Notes under the pieces: model-generated | The model's database searches: none | Seen by the model: the letters and a program-made list of their open reading frames with translations, nothing else | What the model was told of the DNA's origin: nothing | In this document: one piece after another, positions 54,989 to 63,736 of the stretch | Position numbering within the stretch: the stretch's first letter is position 1 | Layout of the letters: each line of letters begins with the position of its first letter | Translations under genes and position numbers: made by a program | NCBI RefSeq assembly: GCF_001612725.1 | Contig: NZ_BDAZ01000024.1 | Coordinates: 124,001 to 188,000, forward strand | Reading direction: 5' to 3' | DNA from: Nocardia anaemiae NBRC 100462 | GTDB taxonomy: Bacteria; Actinomycetota; Actinomycetes; Mycobacteriales; Mycobacteriaceae | Length of the DNA stretch: 64,000 bases

Positions 54989-56248
54989 TCAGCCACGCTG
55001 TGCGAGAAATGCGACACGGACCTCGTCACCGGTCCTGATCTCGGTGTCGTCCGGGTCGATCACGATCAGACTGTTCGCCTCGGCCAACGTGGCGAGCAGA
55101 TGCGACGAACCGCCCGTGCCGCCGCCGAGCGGCTGCACCAGATAGTCGCCGGTGGCTTCGTCGCGCATGAGTTGCGCGCGCAGGTAACCCTTGCGTCCGG
55201 CCATCGAACTGATCGGCGTGATCGTTCTGGCGCGGATGATCCGACGCATAGGATGTCTGCGGCCCAAAGCGATTCGGATCAGCGGTCGTACCATGACTTC
55301 GAAAACAACAAGTGCGCCAACGGGATTCGACGGCAGCAGAAATGTCGGCACCTCATCGCGCCCGAGCCGCCCGAAACCCTGGACCGAACCGGGATGCATG
55401 GCGACCCTGGTGATTTCGAGTTCGCCGAGACCCTCGAGCGCCTCGCGTACCTGCTCCGAAGCCCAGCCGCCGATGGCCCCCGCGATCACCACGACCTCGG
55501 AGCGAACCAGCTGCCCCTCCACCACATCGCGCAGCCGCCGCGGATCCGAACTCACTATGCCGACTCGGTTCACATCCGCGCCCGCATCGCGCGCGGCCGC
55601 GGCCAGGGCATAGGAATTCACGTCGTAGACCTGTCCCGGCCCGGGCGTGCGATCGATATCGATCAACTCGCCGCCAACCGAAATCACCGACAGCCGCGGG
55701 CGCGGATGCACGAGCACCTTGTCCTGTCCGACCGCGGCGAGCAGACCGACCTGCGGCGCACCGATGATGGTGCCGGCACGCACCGCGACATCGCCGGGCT
55801 GCACATCGTCACCGATGCGCCGGACATAGTCACCGGATCGCACCGGCTCGTACACCTTGATCCTGGCCCGGCCGCCATCGGTGAAATCCAAGGGCAGCAC
55901 GGCATCGGCCAGCGTCGGCAGTGGCGCCCCGGTATCGACCCGCACGGTCTGGCGCGGCTGCAATCGGATCGGCTGCTTGGAACCGGCGACCACCTCGCCG
56001 ACCACCGGCAGCGTGAGATCGACCAATTCGCCGTCCTCGTCGCGGATGTCGGTGCCCGCGGCGGACACGTCGACGCTGCGCACCGCGTAACCGTCGATGG
56101 CGGCCTGATCGAATCCGGGCAGCGGCCTTTCGGTGACGACATCCTCGGCACACAGCAGGCCTTGCGCCTCGGAGATCGCGACCCGGACCGGCCGGGGCGC
56201 GACCGCCGCGGCCGTCACCTTGATCTGCTGATCCTCAACCGAGCGCAT
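54989..56248 (-). CDS. glp: gephyrin-like molybdotransferase Glp (MoeA)
   Basis: This 419-residue MoeA-type protein has the MoeA_N, MPTb-binding MoCF and C-terminal barrel domains. Motifs are FDQAAIDGYAVRS, VDTGAPLPTLADAV and VGALVVFEVMVRPL. In corynebacteria the Glp form binds FtsZ and GlpR; whether it still inserts molybdenum here is unclear. The position between galU and rimJ, close to glpR, favours the division role. GGGAAGGGCTGG precedes the ATG at 56248. Confidence 0.9.
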   Translation of the reverse strand: MRSVEDQQIKVTAAAVAPRPVRVAISEAQGLLCAEDVVTERPLPGFDQAAIDGYAVRSVDVSAAGTDIRDEDGELVDLTLPVVGEVVAGSKQPIRLQPRQTVRVDTGAPLPTLADAVLPLDFTDGGRARIKVYEPVRSGDYVRRIGDDVQPGDVAVRAGTIIGAPQVGLLAAVGQDKVLVHPRPRLSVISVGGELIDIDRTPGPGQVYDVNSYALAAAARDAGADVNRVGIVSSDPRRLRDVVEGQLVRSEVVVIAGAIGGWASEQVREALEGLGELEITRVAMHPGSVQGFGRLGRDEVPTFLLPSNPVGALVVFEVMVRPLIRIALGRRHPMRRIIRARTITPISSMAGRKGYLRAQLMRDEATGDYLVQPLGGGTGGSSHLLATLAEANSLIVIDPDDTEIRTGDEVRVAFLAQRG

Positions 56249-56451
56249 CCAGCCCTTCCCTGATCTCTGTCGCACCGACCCGATTCCGCCGCCGCGCAAC
56301 CGAACCCGCACGACTCTGCCGATCCGCGGCGTTCCCGGGGCTCTGCGTGGTTACGCAAGCTGCCGCCTCCGAGCCCGTCGCTCACACCGCAGATGAACCA
56401 TCATTCGTACCCGACGGTCCACTATCGGCGAAACCCCGACGCCCGCGCCTA

Positions 56452-57408
56452 TCAGTCGTAGGTCGTCAGCTGTGGGTCCCAGTCCGCACTGAGCCGATGC
56501 TGCAGCCACTCCCGCAGGGCGGGGCCGTATTCCTCTCGTTCCAAAGCGAAATCGACCGCAGCACGAAGATAACCGCCCGGGTTGCCCAAATCGTGGCGCG
56601 ACCCACGGTGGACCACCACATGGACCGGATGGCCTTCCTCGATGAGCAGAGCGATCGCGTCGGTGAGTTGTAGCTCGCCGCCGGTGCCCGGTTCGATCCG
56701 GCGCAGCGCGTCGAAGATGGCGCGGTCCAACAGGTATCGGCCCGCGGCCGCGTAGGTCGACGGCGCGTCCTCGAGCGCGGGCTTTTCCACCATTCCATTG
56801 ACCCGCAATACATTCGGGTTCACCGCATCGGGCACCGGCGCGACGTCGAAGACGCCGTAGGCGCTGACCTGATCCTTGGGAACGTCGATGGCGCACAACA
56901 CAGTTCCGCCGCGCTTGCGCCGGACCCGGCTCATCACGTCGAGCACTCCGCACGGCAGCACCAGGTCGTCGGGCAGCAGTACGGCGATGGCGTCCTCGTC
57001 GTCATCGAGGGCGCCCTCGGCCTGGGCGACGGCGTGGCCGAGGCCGAGCGGCTCGTCCTGGACCACCGAGGTGACATCCAGCAGCGCGGGCGCCTTGCGC
57101 ACCTTCTCCAGCAGTTGGAACTTGCCGCGCTCGGCGAGCGTGCCCTCCAGCACCAAGTCCTCTACGAAGTGTGCGACCACGCCGTCTTTACCCGGCGAGG
57201 TCACGATGACCAGCCGCTCCGCACCGGAATCGGCGGCTTCCGTCGCGACCAGTTCGATGCCGGGAGTGTCCACCACCGGCAGCAACTCCTTGGGCACGGT
57301 CTTGGTCGCGGGCAGGAACCGCGTCCCGAGTCCGGCCGCGGGCACGACGGCCGTGCGGAAACACGACACGACCGTGCCATTCGCGGATTGTCCGGCCTTT
57401 GCTGTCAT
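56452..57408 (-). CDS. galU: UTP-glucose-1-phosphate uridylyltransferase
   Basis: GalU makes UDP-glucose for envelope polysaccharides, trehalose and glycolipids. The 318-residue protein has the nucleotide-binding signature AAGLGTRFLPATKTVPKEL and VVDTPGIELV, and the later IAVLLPDDLV. The downstream spacer to glp is 203 bp without a gene. It is divergent from the 5-formyl-THF cyclo-ligase. Confidence 0.96.
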   Translation of the reverse strand: MTAKAGQSANGTVVSCFRTAVVPAAGLGTRFLPATKTVPKELLPVVDTPGIELVATEAADSGAERLVIVTSPGKDGVVAHFVEDLVLEGTLAERGKFQLLEKVRKAPALLDVTSVVQDEPLGLGHAVAQAEGALDDDEDAIAVLLPDDLVLPCGVLDVMSRVRRKRGGTVLCAIDVPKDQVSAYGVFDVAPVPDAVNPNVLRVNGMVEKPALEDAPSTYAAAGRYLLDRAIFDALRRIEPGTGGELQLTDAIALLIEEGHPVHVVVHRGSRHDLGNPGGYLRAAVDFALEREEYGPALREWLQHRLSADWDPQLTTYD

Positions 57409-57488
57409 ACGCCTACCCTATCCATCCGTCACCGGCCCGAAGCGGCCATCACGCCGACTCGGGTCCCGGTGAGCTTAAGGTGATCACT

Positions 57489-58082
57489 GTGGAGATGCCC
57501 GGCGAGCGCGACAAACATGCCTGGCGGGCCGAAATAACTGCTCGACGGGCCGCGATGACCAGGGCGGACCAGGAAACCGAGGCACGTGAGCTGTCCCACA
57601 GTGTCGCCGGACTCAATGTCCCCGAATGGGTGTGCGCGTATGTGCCGATGCACGACGAGCCCGGATCGACGGCGATGCTGACCGCACTGCGCGGGGCGGG
57701 TGCGCGGGTGTTGCTGCCGGTCACCGGACCGCCGGGACCACTGCGCTGGGCCGAGTTCACCAGCCCCGACAACCTGCGGCGGGCCAGATTCGGACTGCTG
57801 GAACCCGCGGGAGCGGTGCTCACCGATGCGATCACACTGGCGGAGCTGATCCTGGTCCCGGCGCTGGCGGTGGATCGTCGCGGCGTCCGACTCGGCCGGG
57901 GTGCCGGGTACTACGACTGGACGCTGCCCGCGGCTCGACCGACGGCGCGGCTGATCGCGGTGGTCCGCGACGACGAACTGCTCGACCGGCTCCCCGAGGA
58001 ACCACACGATCGGCGCATGGGCTGGGCCCTCACCCCGCATGGCGGACTGCATCGATTGAGTGGCGGTGCGGCTGCGGAATGA
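57489..58082 (+). CDS. 5-formyltetrahydrofolate cyclo-ligase
   Basis: This enzyme converts 5-formyl-THF to 5,10-methenyl-THF with ATP. The 197-residue protein has the family signature RLGRGAGYYDWTL and LILVPALAVDRRGVRLG. A GTG start at 57489 with AAGG upstream was chosen; the ATG at 57495 is also possible. The FmdB-like gene follows 69 bp downstream, as in mycobacteria. Confidence 0.93.
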   Translation: MEMPGERDKHAWRAEITARRAAMTRADQETEARELSHSVAGLNVPEWVCAYVPMHDEPGSTAMLTALRGAGARVLLPVTGPPGPLRWAEFTSPDNLRRARFGLLEPAGAVLTDAITLAELILVPALAVDRRGVRLGRGAGYYDWTLPAARPTARLIAVVRDDELLDRLPEEPHDRRMGWALTPHGGLHRLSGGAAAE

Positions 58083-58151
58083 AATGCCGATTGGCGGTGT
58101 TGGCACTGTCGCCTGTAGAGTGCCAGATTGACGAACCCTGCGGAGGATCCA

Positions 58152-58448
58152 GTGCCAACTTATTCATATGCGTGCACCCAGTGTGACAACCGCTTCGACA
58201 TCGTTCAGTCCTTCACCGATGAGGCGCTGAGCGTCTGCTCGGAGTGCTCTGGCAAGCTGCGCAAGCTCTTCAACTCGGTCGGCATCGTGTTCAAGGGCAG
58301 CGGTTTCTACCGCACCGACAGCCGCGGCGGCTCTTCGACCGCCAGCGAGCCCGCGAAGACGGACAGCGGCGCGAGCAGCTCCGCGTCGAGTTCGGACTCC
58401 GGTTCGTCGAGCAGCGCCGCCGCCACCAGCACGGCCATCGCCAGCTGA
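58152..58448 (+). CDS. FmdB-family zinc-ribbon protein
   Basis: This 98-residue protein has an N-terminal zinc ribbon with CTQC and CSEC (PTYSYACTQCDNRFDIVQSF) and a disordered Ser/Ala-rich tail. FmdB-like ribbons bind RNA or proteins; no function is certain. GCGGAGGATCCA precedes the GTG at 58152. Its neighbours (cyclo-ligase, SAF protein, mscL) match those of the mycobacterial homologue. Confidence 0.92.
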   Translation: MPTYSYACTQCDNRFDIVQSFTDEALSVCSECSGKLRKLFNSVGIVFKGSGFYRTDSRGGSSTASEPAKTDSGASSSASSSDSGSSSSAAATSTAIAS

Positions 58449-58558
58449 GTTCCGCCTGGTAGAAGCAGCCGCGCGGGAGTTGTCCCCAGGGCTGTCGTTA
58501 TCCACAGGGCATGCTCTTCTCGGGCGAGTCGCGGTGCTGGTGACCATAGGCTCCCGGC

Positions 58559-59257
58559 ATGGCTTCCCTTGGCATCATTCCGTCGGGCAAGACCCGGTCC
58601 TTCGGCGATCTCGGCCGCGGTGACGCGCTGCGCTCGGCTCTCTGGAATAGGCCGCCATGGGCCGATGCGCTGCTCGCTCGACGGCTGCTCGCAGCGGCAC
58701 TTGCCGCACTCGCGATCATTCTGTTCCTGCGCGGTGATCCCAGCAGTGCCCGCGCGCAGGTCGTGGTCGCCGGACGCGATCTACCGCCGGGCCATTTGCT
58801 CGAGGCAACGGATCTGCGCTCGACACATCTGGAATCCGCCGCACTGCCCGCGGGCGCGGTCGACGATACCGCCGTCCTGGTAGGCGCGACGCTGACGGGC
58901 GCTATGCGCACCGGGGAAGTATTCACCGATCTACGCATCGTCGGACCACGCCTGGCGGCGGTCGCCACGGGAGCGGACAATGCCCGGATCGTGCCCATTC
59001 GGCTGGCCGATACCGCGGTCGCGGAGATCCTGCGGGCTGGCGACCGAGTGGATGTCATCGGGGCCGAGGAACAGAGCGGTCCCGGCACCCGACCAGCCCG
59101 GCTGCTCGCGATCAATGCGGCGGTCGTGCTGGTATCCGGCCCCGGTGACCGGCGCGGCGCGCCGGAGCGGGTGGTACTGGTCGCGATGGACGCAGAACAT
59201 GCCACCGCGGTGGCCGCGGCCTCGCTGCGCACCGCCCTGACCGTGGTTTTTCATTGA
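58559..59257 (+). CDS. SAF-domain membrane-anchored protein
   Basis: This 232-residue protein has one membrane helix (about residues 42-60, LLAAALAALAIILFLRG) followed by an SAF domain with VVAGRDLPPGHLLEATDLR. SAF/CpaB-like domains are found in pilus assembly (RcpC) and other proteins; no pilus genes lie nearby. The C-terminal part has GDRVDVIGAEEQ and the all-beta look of RcpC. Role is unknown. Confidence 0.85.
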   Translation: MASLGIIPSGKTRSFGDLGRGDALRSALWNRPPWADALLARRLLAAALAALAIILFLRGDPSSARAQVVVAGRDLPPGHLLEATDLRSTHLESAALPAGAVDDTAVLVGATLTGAMRTGEVFTDLRIVGPRLAAVATGADNARIVPIRLADTAVAEILRAGDRVDVIGAEEQSGPGTRPARLLAINAAVVLVSGPGDRRGAPERVVLVAMDAEHATAVAAASLRTALTVVFH

Positions 59258-59366
59258 GTGAAGTTGCCAAGCATTTGCCATCAAGGTCAACTAGCATCGG
59301 TCGATACGGCAGCCCGAACCGCCGAGCACAACGAGTCAGCTCCCACCCGTAGAGGAGATATCGGCA

Positions 59367-59774
59367 ATGCTCAAGGGTTTCAAGGATTTCCTACTCCGCG
59401 GAAACGTCGTCGACCTGGCAGTGGCCGTGGTGATCGGTACCGCGTTCGTCGCGATCGTCACCGCGTTCACCAATGGCATCATCAACCCGATTCTCGCCAT
59501 GTTCGGCGAGCAGGACGACATCACCCTCGGTTTCCGGTTGGTTGCCGATAAACCGGCGACCTTTGTGCAGGTGGGTCCGCTCATCACCGCGGCCATCAAC
59601 TTCCTTATCATCGCGGCGGTGCTGTACTTCGTGCTGGTGCTTCCCGCACTGCACGCGAAGAAGCGGTTCGGCACCACTCCGGATACCAAACTCAGCGATT
59701 CAGAGGTGCTGATCGAGATCCGCGACCTGCTCGCCGACAGTCAGCGCAGCGCTGGCGGACGTCACGAATTCTGA
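59367..59774 (+). CDS. mscL: large-conductance mechanosensitive channel
   Basis: MscL is the pressure-relief channel that opens on hypo-osmotic shock. The 135-residue protein has two helices with the gate region GNVVDLAVAVVIGTAFVAIV and ALHAKKRFG at the end of the second. The ATG follows AGAGGAGAT. It is convergent with the porin cassette, which ends beyond a terminator at 59855. Confidence 0.97.
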   Translation: MLKGFKDFLLRGNVVDLAVAVVIGTAFVAIVTAFTNGIINPILAMFGEQDDITLGFRLVADKPATFVQVGPLITAAINFLIIAAVLYFVLVLPALHAKKRFGTTPDTKLSDSEVLIEIRDLLADSQRSAGGRHEF

Positions 59775-59854
59775 GCCGAATTTCCTGCCGACAACGTCGA
59801 CCGGAATTCGACTACGCCACAACAACATACGGTAATTTCCTGCGCTATAACGCA

Positions 59855-59886
59855 AACGGGCCCGTCGCACATGCGACGGGCCCGTT
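59855..59886 (-). terminator. terminator of porin cassette 1
   Basis: A perfect 14-bp stem (59855-59868 with 59873-59886) over ACAT lies 21 bp beyond the stop of the first cassette on the minus strand and is followed by TTT. The related hairpin after cassette 2 shows that it was copied with the genes. Confidence 0.85.
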
Positions 59887-59906
59887 CACCTATTCGAGCG
59901 GAATAC

Positions 59907-60578
59907 TCAGCCGAGGCTGAAGGGCTGACCCCACAATGTCGTCCAGGTGATGACATTGTCGGTCTCCACCTCGACGCTGACAAAGGAGCGCGCCTGCGCG
60001 TAGCCGCCACAGCCGCTGAGACCGATGGTTTCATCGGCCCAGGTGACCGAGCCGCTGCCGTTCTTGAACTTATTGCGCTTCTTGTGCGCCTCATTGCCGA
60101 AGTCGTCGGCCTGCTCGAGGTCGAGCACGTAGAACGACTGCGCCTGGCCGGGACCGAGACTCAGGTTGGCGCCGCTGCTTGCGCTCACCTTCGGCTTGAC
60201 GTTCTGGCTGTCGCTCCAGTCCAGACCGCCGGTGACGCCGCCCTCGGCACCGCCGCCGTCGATATTCACTTGGCAGGCAACGACATACCCCGGGAAGATC
60301 GCGCCGTTCCAGCCGTCGGTCACCTCGACTTGCGCGCTACCGGACACCCACGCATTGCGATGCACCGGTGTTGCGCCCATGGACGGATTGATATTGGCCG
60401 ATTCGCCGACCAGCCGGATGGTGAGAACCGTTCCGTCGGAAAGCGTTTTGACGATTTGGCCGCCCGGTAGCGGAACGAAGGTGTCGGCATTCGCCGCACC
60501 GGTGGACAACAGTCCCAGTGCCAACGCGGCGGCGCCGCCGAGCCCGGCCACGCGCGCCACAAACTTACGATCGATCAT
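59907..60578 (-). CDS. MspA-family porin, type A, copy 1
   Basis: This 223-residue MspA-family outer membrane porin has a Sec signal peptide (AALALGLLSTGAANA, cut near Ala32) and the family's beta-barrel body. The copy at 61640-62308 shares the C-terminal block ADDFGNEAHKKRNKFKNGSG and the end SVEVETDNVITWTTLWGQPF almost exactly. The arrangement with a second porin resembles nfpA/nfpB of Nocardia farcinica, which form a heteromeric cation channel. The upstream partner is the type B gene. Confidence 0.93.
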   Translation of the reverse strand: MIDRKFVARVAGLGGAAALALGLLSTGAANADTFVPLPGGQIVKTLSDGTVLTIRLVGESANINPSMGATPVHRNAWVSGSAQVEVTDGWNGAIFPGYVVACQVNIDGGGAEGGVTGGLDWSDSQNVKPKVSASSGANLSLGPGQAQSFYVLDLEQADDFGNEAHKKRNKFKNGSGSVTWADETIGLSGCGGYAQARSFVSVEVETDNVITWTTLWGQPFSLG

Positions 60579-60653
60579 GATTGGTACTACCCCTAGCGAT
60601 TGAGTTCGATGAATTCGATTCGGCAAGTGGAGATTCGACAGATCCCACCACGG

Positions 60654-61328
60654 TCAGCCGATACTGAACGGCGCTCCGTACAGCGTGACCTTGGAGTAGT
60701 TGTCGCCGATGATCTCGACAACGGTGTAGGCACGCGCCTGGGCGTAGCCCGCGCAGCCCTGGATCTGGATCTCCGCATCCTGATATTCGACCGAGTAGCG
60801 ACCCGGCTTCAGAATGTCCTTGTAATCGATCTGAACGAACTTGACATCGCCCGGGCCGAGGTTGAGGCCGATCGACCCACCGAGCGAACCGCCCGAGAGG
60901 TTGATGCCGCCGGAAACCCCGGCCGAGATCGCGTTATCGGCGATGCTGACCTGGCAGCCGACGATGTAGCCGGTGCTCAGCTGCGATGCGCCGTGCGTCG
61001 AGGAGTTATTGGTACCCGGCGCCCCGGAGGCGCCGTTGTTCGGGCCGATGGTGCCCTCGGGAGTGACGGACACATCGGCAATGGCGTTACCCGAGACCCA
61101 CACGACTCGGCCCGCGCCATTGGCGGCCAAAGATGGTGAAATCAAGGCGTGTTCAGCCGTGCGGCTGACGGTCACGCCCGGGCCCAGTTTCTGGCCGTCC
61201 GGCAACGGCACAAAAACATCGGCGTTGGCAGCGCCGGTCGAAAGCAGGCCCATCCCAGCAGCGGAGGCGACAACGGCACCCGCGATGCGGACACCTCGAC
61301 GCGGACCGCTGGTGCGGTTCTTGCTCAT
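60654..61328 (-). CDS. MspA-family porin, type B, copy 1
   Basis: This 224-residue MspA-family porin has a signal peptide ending GLLSTGAANA and a Ser/Gly-rich barrel with GPNNGASGAPGTNNSSTHGA, an insertion typical of this type. The end YTVVEIIGDNYSKVTLYGAP is shared with copy 2. It is the upstream gene of cassette 1, 75 bp before type A copy 1. The ATG at 61328 follows AGGGGAAGT. Confidence 0.93.
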   Translation of the reverse strand: MSKNRTSGPRRGVRIAGAVVASAAGMGLLSTGAANADVFVPLPDGQKLGPGVTVSRTAEHALISPSLAANGAGRVVWVSGNAIADVSVTPEGTIGPNNGASGAPGTNNSSTHGASQLSTGYIVGCQVSIADNAISAGVSGGINLSGGSLGGSIGLNLGPGDVKFVQIDYKDILKPGRYSVEYQDAEIQIQGCAGYAQARAYTVVEIIGDNYSKVTLYGAPFSIG

Positions 61329-61639
61329 ACTTCCCCTCATCGGATTCTAGCGGTCGCCCTCGGGGTACCGAGGCCGAAAACCCCTTTCATGCCGACACCG
61401 CTCGCTGGAAAGACATTGGCCATCAAGCGGTTTGCCGACAATCTCGTCGGTGGACGATCTTGGGTGCGGCCAATTTTAGTGGTTTGCGCCGAATTCCTGT
61501 GAGATTTCGCACATGTTACCGCTCGATCTGCTACGGTTCACGAATTCGCCTGGACGCAAAGGGATTTCACAACGAAAAACGGGCCCGCCGCGAATGCGAC
61601 GAGCCCGCTTGGGTTTTCAGAGGGCGATGCCCCTGCCGA
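61329..61639. other. 311-bp spacer between porin cassettes
   Basis: No gene is seen here. It holds the likely promoter of cassette 1 and, at its end, the terminator of cassette 2 (61575-61607). Confidence 0.6.
61575..61607 (-). terminator. terminator of porin cassette 2
   Basis: A 12-bp stem (61580-61591 with 61596-61607, two G-U pairs on the minus strand) over a 4-nt loop is followed on that strand by TTTTT. It lies 32 bp beyond the type A copy 2 stop. Confidence 0.85.
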
Positions 61640-62308
61640 TCAGCCGAGGCTGAACGGCTGACCCCACAGGGTGGTCCAGGTGATGACGTTGTCGGTCTCC
61701 ACCTCGACGCTGACGAAGGCACGAGCCTGGGCGTAACCGGCGCAGCCGGTCAGACCGATGGTCTCATCGGCCCAGGTGACCGAGCCGCTGCCGTTCTTGA
61801 ACTTATTGCGCTTCTTGTGCGCCTCATTGCCGAAGTCGTCGGCCTGCTCGAGGTCGAGCACGTAGAACGACTGCGACTGGCCGGGGCCAAGGGTGAGGTT
61901 GGCGCCACTGGTCGCGCCGACACCACCGGTAACGGTGTCGCCACTCCAGTCCGCGGTGCCCTCGACACCACCGGTGGCGCCGCCACCGGAGATGTTCACC
62001 TGGCAGCCGACGGTGTAGCCCGGGAAGATCGAGCCGCCGCCGTCACCGGATACGGAGACCTGAGCACTACCCGAAACCCACGCGTTGCGGTGCAGCGGGG
62101 TCGAGCCCATGGACGGGTTGATGTTGGCGGATTCGCCGGTCAGGCTGATGGTGACCACGGTGCCGTCGGACAGCGTCTTGGTGATCGAGCCACCCGGCAG
62201 CGGCACGAAGGTATCGGCGTTTGCGGCGCCGGTGGAGAACAGGCCAAGAGCGACAGTGGCAGCGGCGCCGACACCGGCCACCCGTGCCACGTTCTTACGG
62301 TTGATCAT
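61640..62308 (-). CDS. MspA-family porin, type A, copy 2
   Basis: This 222-residue MspA-family porin is nearly identical in its C-terminal half to the copy at 59907-60578. The signal peptide ends GLFSTGAANA. Differences are concentrated in the central loop (here a Gly-rich GDTVTGGVGATSGA), which faces the pore or surface. It ends 32 bp from the terminator at 61575-61607. Confidence 0.93.
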   Translation of the reverse strand: MINRKNVARVAGVGAAATVALGLFSTGAANADTFVPLPGGSITKTLSDGTVVTISLTGESANINPSMGSTPLHRNAWVSGSAQVSVSGDGGGSIFPGYTVGCQVNISGGGATGGVEGTADWSGDTVTGGVGATSGANLTLGPGQSQSFYVLDLEQADDFGNEAHKKRNKFKNGSGSVTWADETIGLTGCAGYAQARAFVSVEVETDNVITWTTLWGQPFSLG

Positions 62309-62370
62309 GCTAGTAATCCCTCGAGGGTTGATTCGCTTGAGCGAGAAGAATATTCGTGGTTTGACCGACG

Positions 62371-63045
62371 TCAGCCAATGCTGAACGGCTGCCCGTAGAG
62401 GGTGGTCTTCGAGTAGTGGTCACCGATGATCTCGACGACGGTGTAGGCACGCGCCTGGGCGTAGCCCGCGCAGCCCTGGATCTCGATCTCCGCATCCTGG
62501 TACTCGACCGAGTAGCGACCCGGCTTCAGGATGTCCTTGTAGTCGATCTGCACGAACTTGACTTCACCCGGACCGAGGTTGAGGCCGATCGAACCGCCGA
62601 GCGAACCGCCCGAAAGGTTGATACCGCCGGACAGACCGGCCGAGATGGCATCGCTGGCGATGCTGACCTGGCAGCCGACGATGTAGCCGGTGCTCAGCTG
62701 CGATGCGCCGTGCGTCGAGGAGTTGTTGGTACCCGGGGCGCCGGAGGCGCCGTTGTTCGGGCCGACCGTGCCTTCCGGCGTGACGTTCACATCGGCGATG
62801 GCGTTGCCCGAAACCCAGACCACACGGCCGGCACCGTTGGCCGCCAACGAAGGCGAAATCAGGGCGCGCTCACCAGTACGGGTGAGTGTCACATCGGGTC
62901 CGCTCTTCTGGCCGTCCGGCAACGGCACGAAGGTATCGGCATTGGCAGCACCGGTCGAAAGCAGGCCCATGGCCACGGCCGCGGCAGCGCCGACGCCCGC
63001 GATCCGGGCACCGCGGCGCAGACCGTTGGTGCGGTTCTCGCTCAT
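62371..63045 (-). CDS. MspA-family porin, type B, copy 2
   Basis: This 224-residue MspA-family porin is nearly identical to the copy at 60654-61328 over the barrel. The signal peptide ends GLLSTGAANA. It is the first gene of cassette 2. The ATG at 63045 follows AGGGGAAGT, exactly like copy 1, which again shows that regulatory sequence was copied too. Confidence 0.93.
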   Translation of the reverse strand: MSENRTNGLRRGARIAGVGAAAAVAMGLLSTGAANADTFVPLPDGQKSGPDVTLTRTGERALISPSLAANGAGRVVWVSGNAIADVNVTPEGTVGPNNGASGAPGTNNSSTHGASQLSTGYIVGCQVSIASDAISAGLSGGINLSGGSLGGSIGLNLGPGEVKFVQIDYKDILKPGRYSVEYQDAEIEIQGCAGYAQARAYTVVEIIGDHYSKTTLYGQPFSIG

Positions 63046-63736
63046 ACTTCCCCTCATCAGGTTCTAACAGTCAACCTCGACCATCGAGGCTGGACGTTGG
63101 TCCTCTCAGGCCCAGCTCAGTTTGTGCCCCGATTGTTGCCGACATGTAACCGGCTGTTATTTCGGCGCAACGGTCAGCGCTGGCATCGGAACCGAGCCGA
63201 GTTCCGCCGAGTCGACAAACGTACGTGCCGCACCCGGGCCCGCGAGGTCCAGCAGCGTGGGTGGCTCGTGGCGAGATTAAACCGACCAGTAACGGTCTGG
63301 CAACGTAAGTTTTCGTTAAGATCAATGTGATCTAGATCACACCACCTCAAATGCTCATATTGCTTGACGTGCATAAACAGGAAAGAAGCGCCACCCGAGG
63401 GACGCGCATAGGCGCCCACCGGCACAACGACGCCGTCGGTAACTACGGGTCAGCACCGTACTTCATGCTTCAGCAAACTTCCCCGTGAGGAGTTCGCGGT
63501 GCATGAAGGCACAGCGCCCAACGGTGATACGTGGCTAGACCGTAGATGGGTCAGGAGCCGTGATGTGGCGGGACCTGCGAGCGGAACCAGTCGTCCGATA
63601 ACGATTCGGAATCGGCGCCGCGCTCGTCACTGGTCGTCTCCGGGAGGACGTCACCGAAAATTTTTGCCAGACGCGCCGCGTCCCTCGCCCGGCGTGTCGC
63701 CGGACGAGGGTCGTCGGAGGAGTCCGCGGCGGTAAT
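63046..63736. other. 691-bp non-coding region upstream of the porins
   Basis: I see no convincing gene. It carries the CRP-type site at 63326-63341 and, at 63682-63710, a near-perfect hairpin (CCCTCG...CGAGGG with an inner CCGGCG/CGCCGG) that may end the moaB2 transcript. A GTG-initiated open frame at 63499-63735 has a plausible GGAG but unlikely codon use and no recognisable sequence. Confidence 0.5.
63326..63341. promoter_or_regulatory. CRP/GlxR-type binding site
   Basis: TGTGATCTAGATCACA is a perfect 16-bp palindrome and a full match to the TGTGA-N6-TCACA consensus of actinobacterial cAMP receptor proteins. It lies 281 bp before the porin ATG at 63045 and 395 bp from the end of moaB2. Confidence 0.7.

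Larger units (their letters stand above)
59855..63045. repeat. tandem duplication of a porin cassette
   Basis: Two units (59855-61328 and 61575-63045), each with type B, type A and a hairpin terminator in the same order, are direct repeats about 1.7 kb apart. Coding portions and the ribosome-site region match closely, whereas the spacers differ. Confidence 0.85.

Noticed and set aside
63499..63735. 78-codon GTG-initiated open frame with a GGAG upstream
   Set aside because: Arg/Ser/Pro-rich with no family, and it runs through a hairpin; an 11-codon ATG frame at 63503 is equally unsupported. I treat the region as non-coding.
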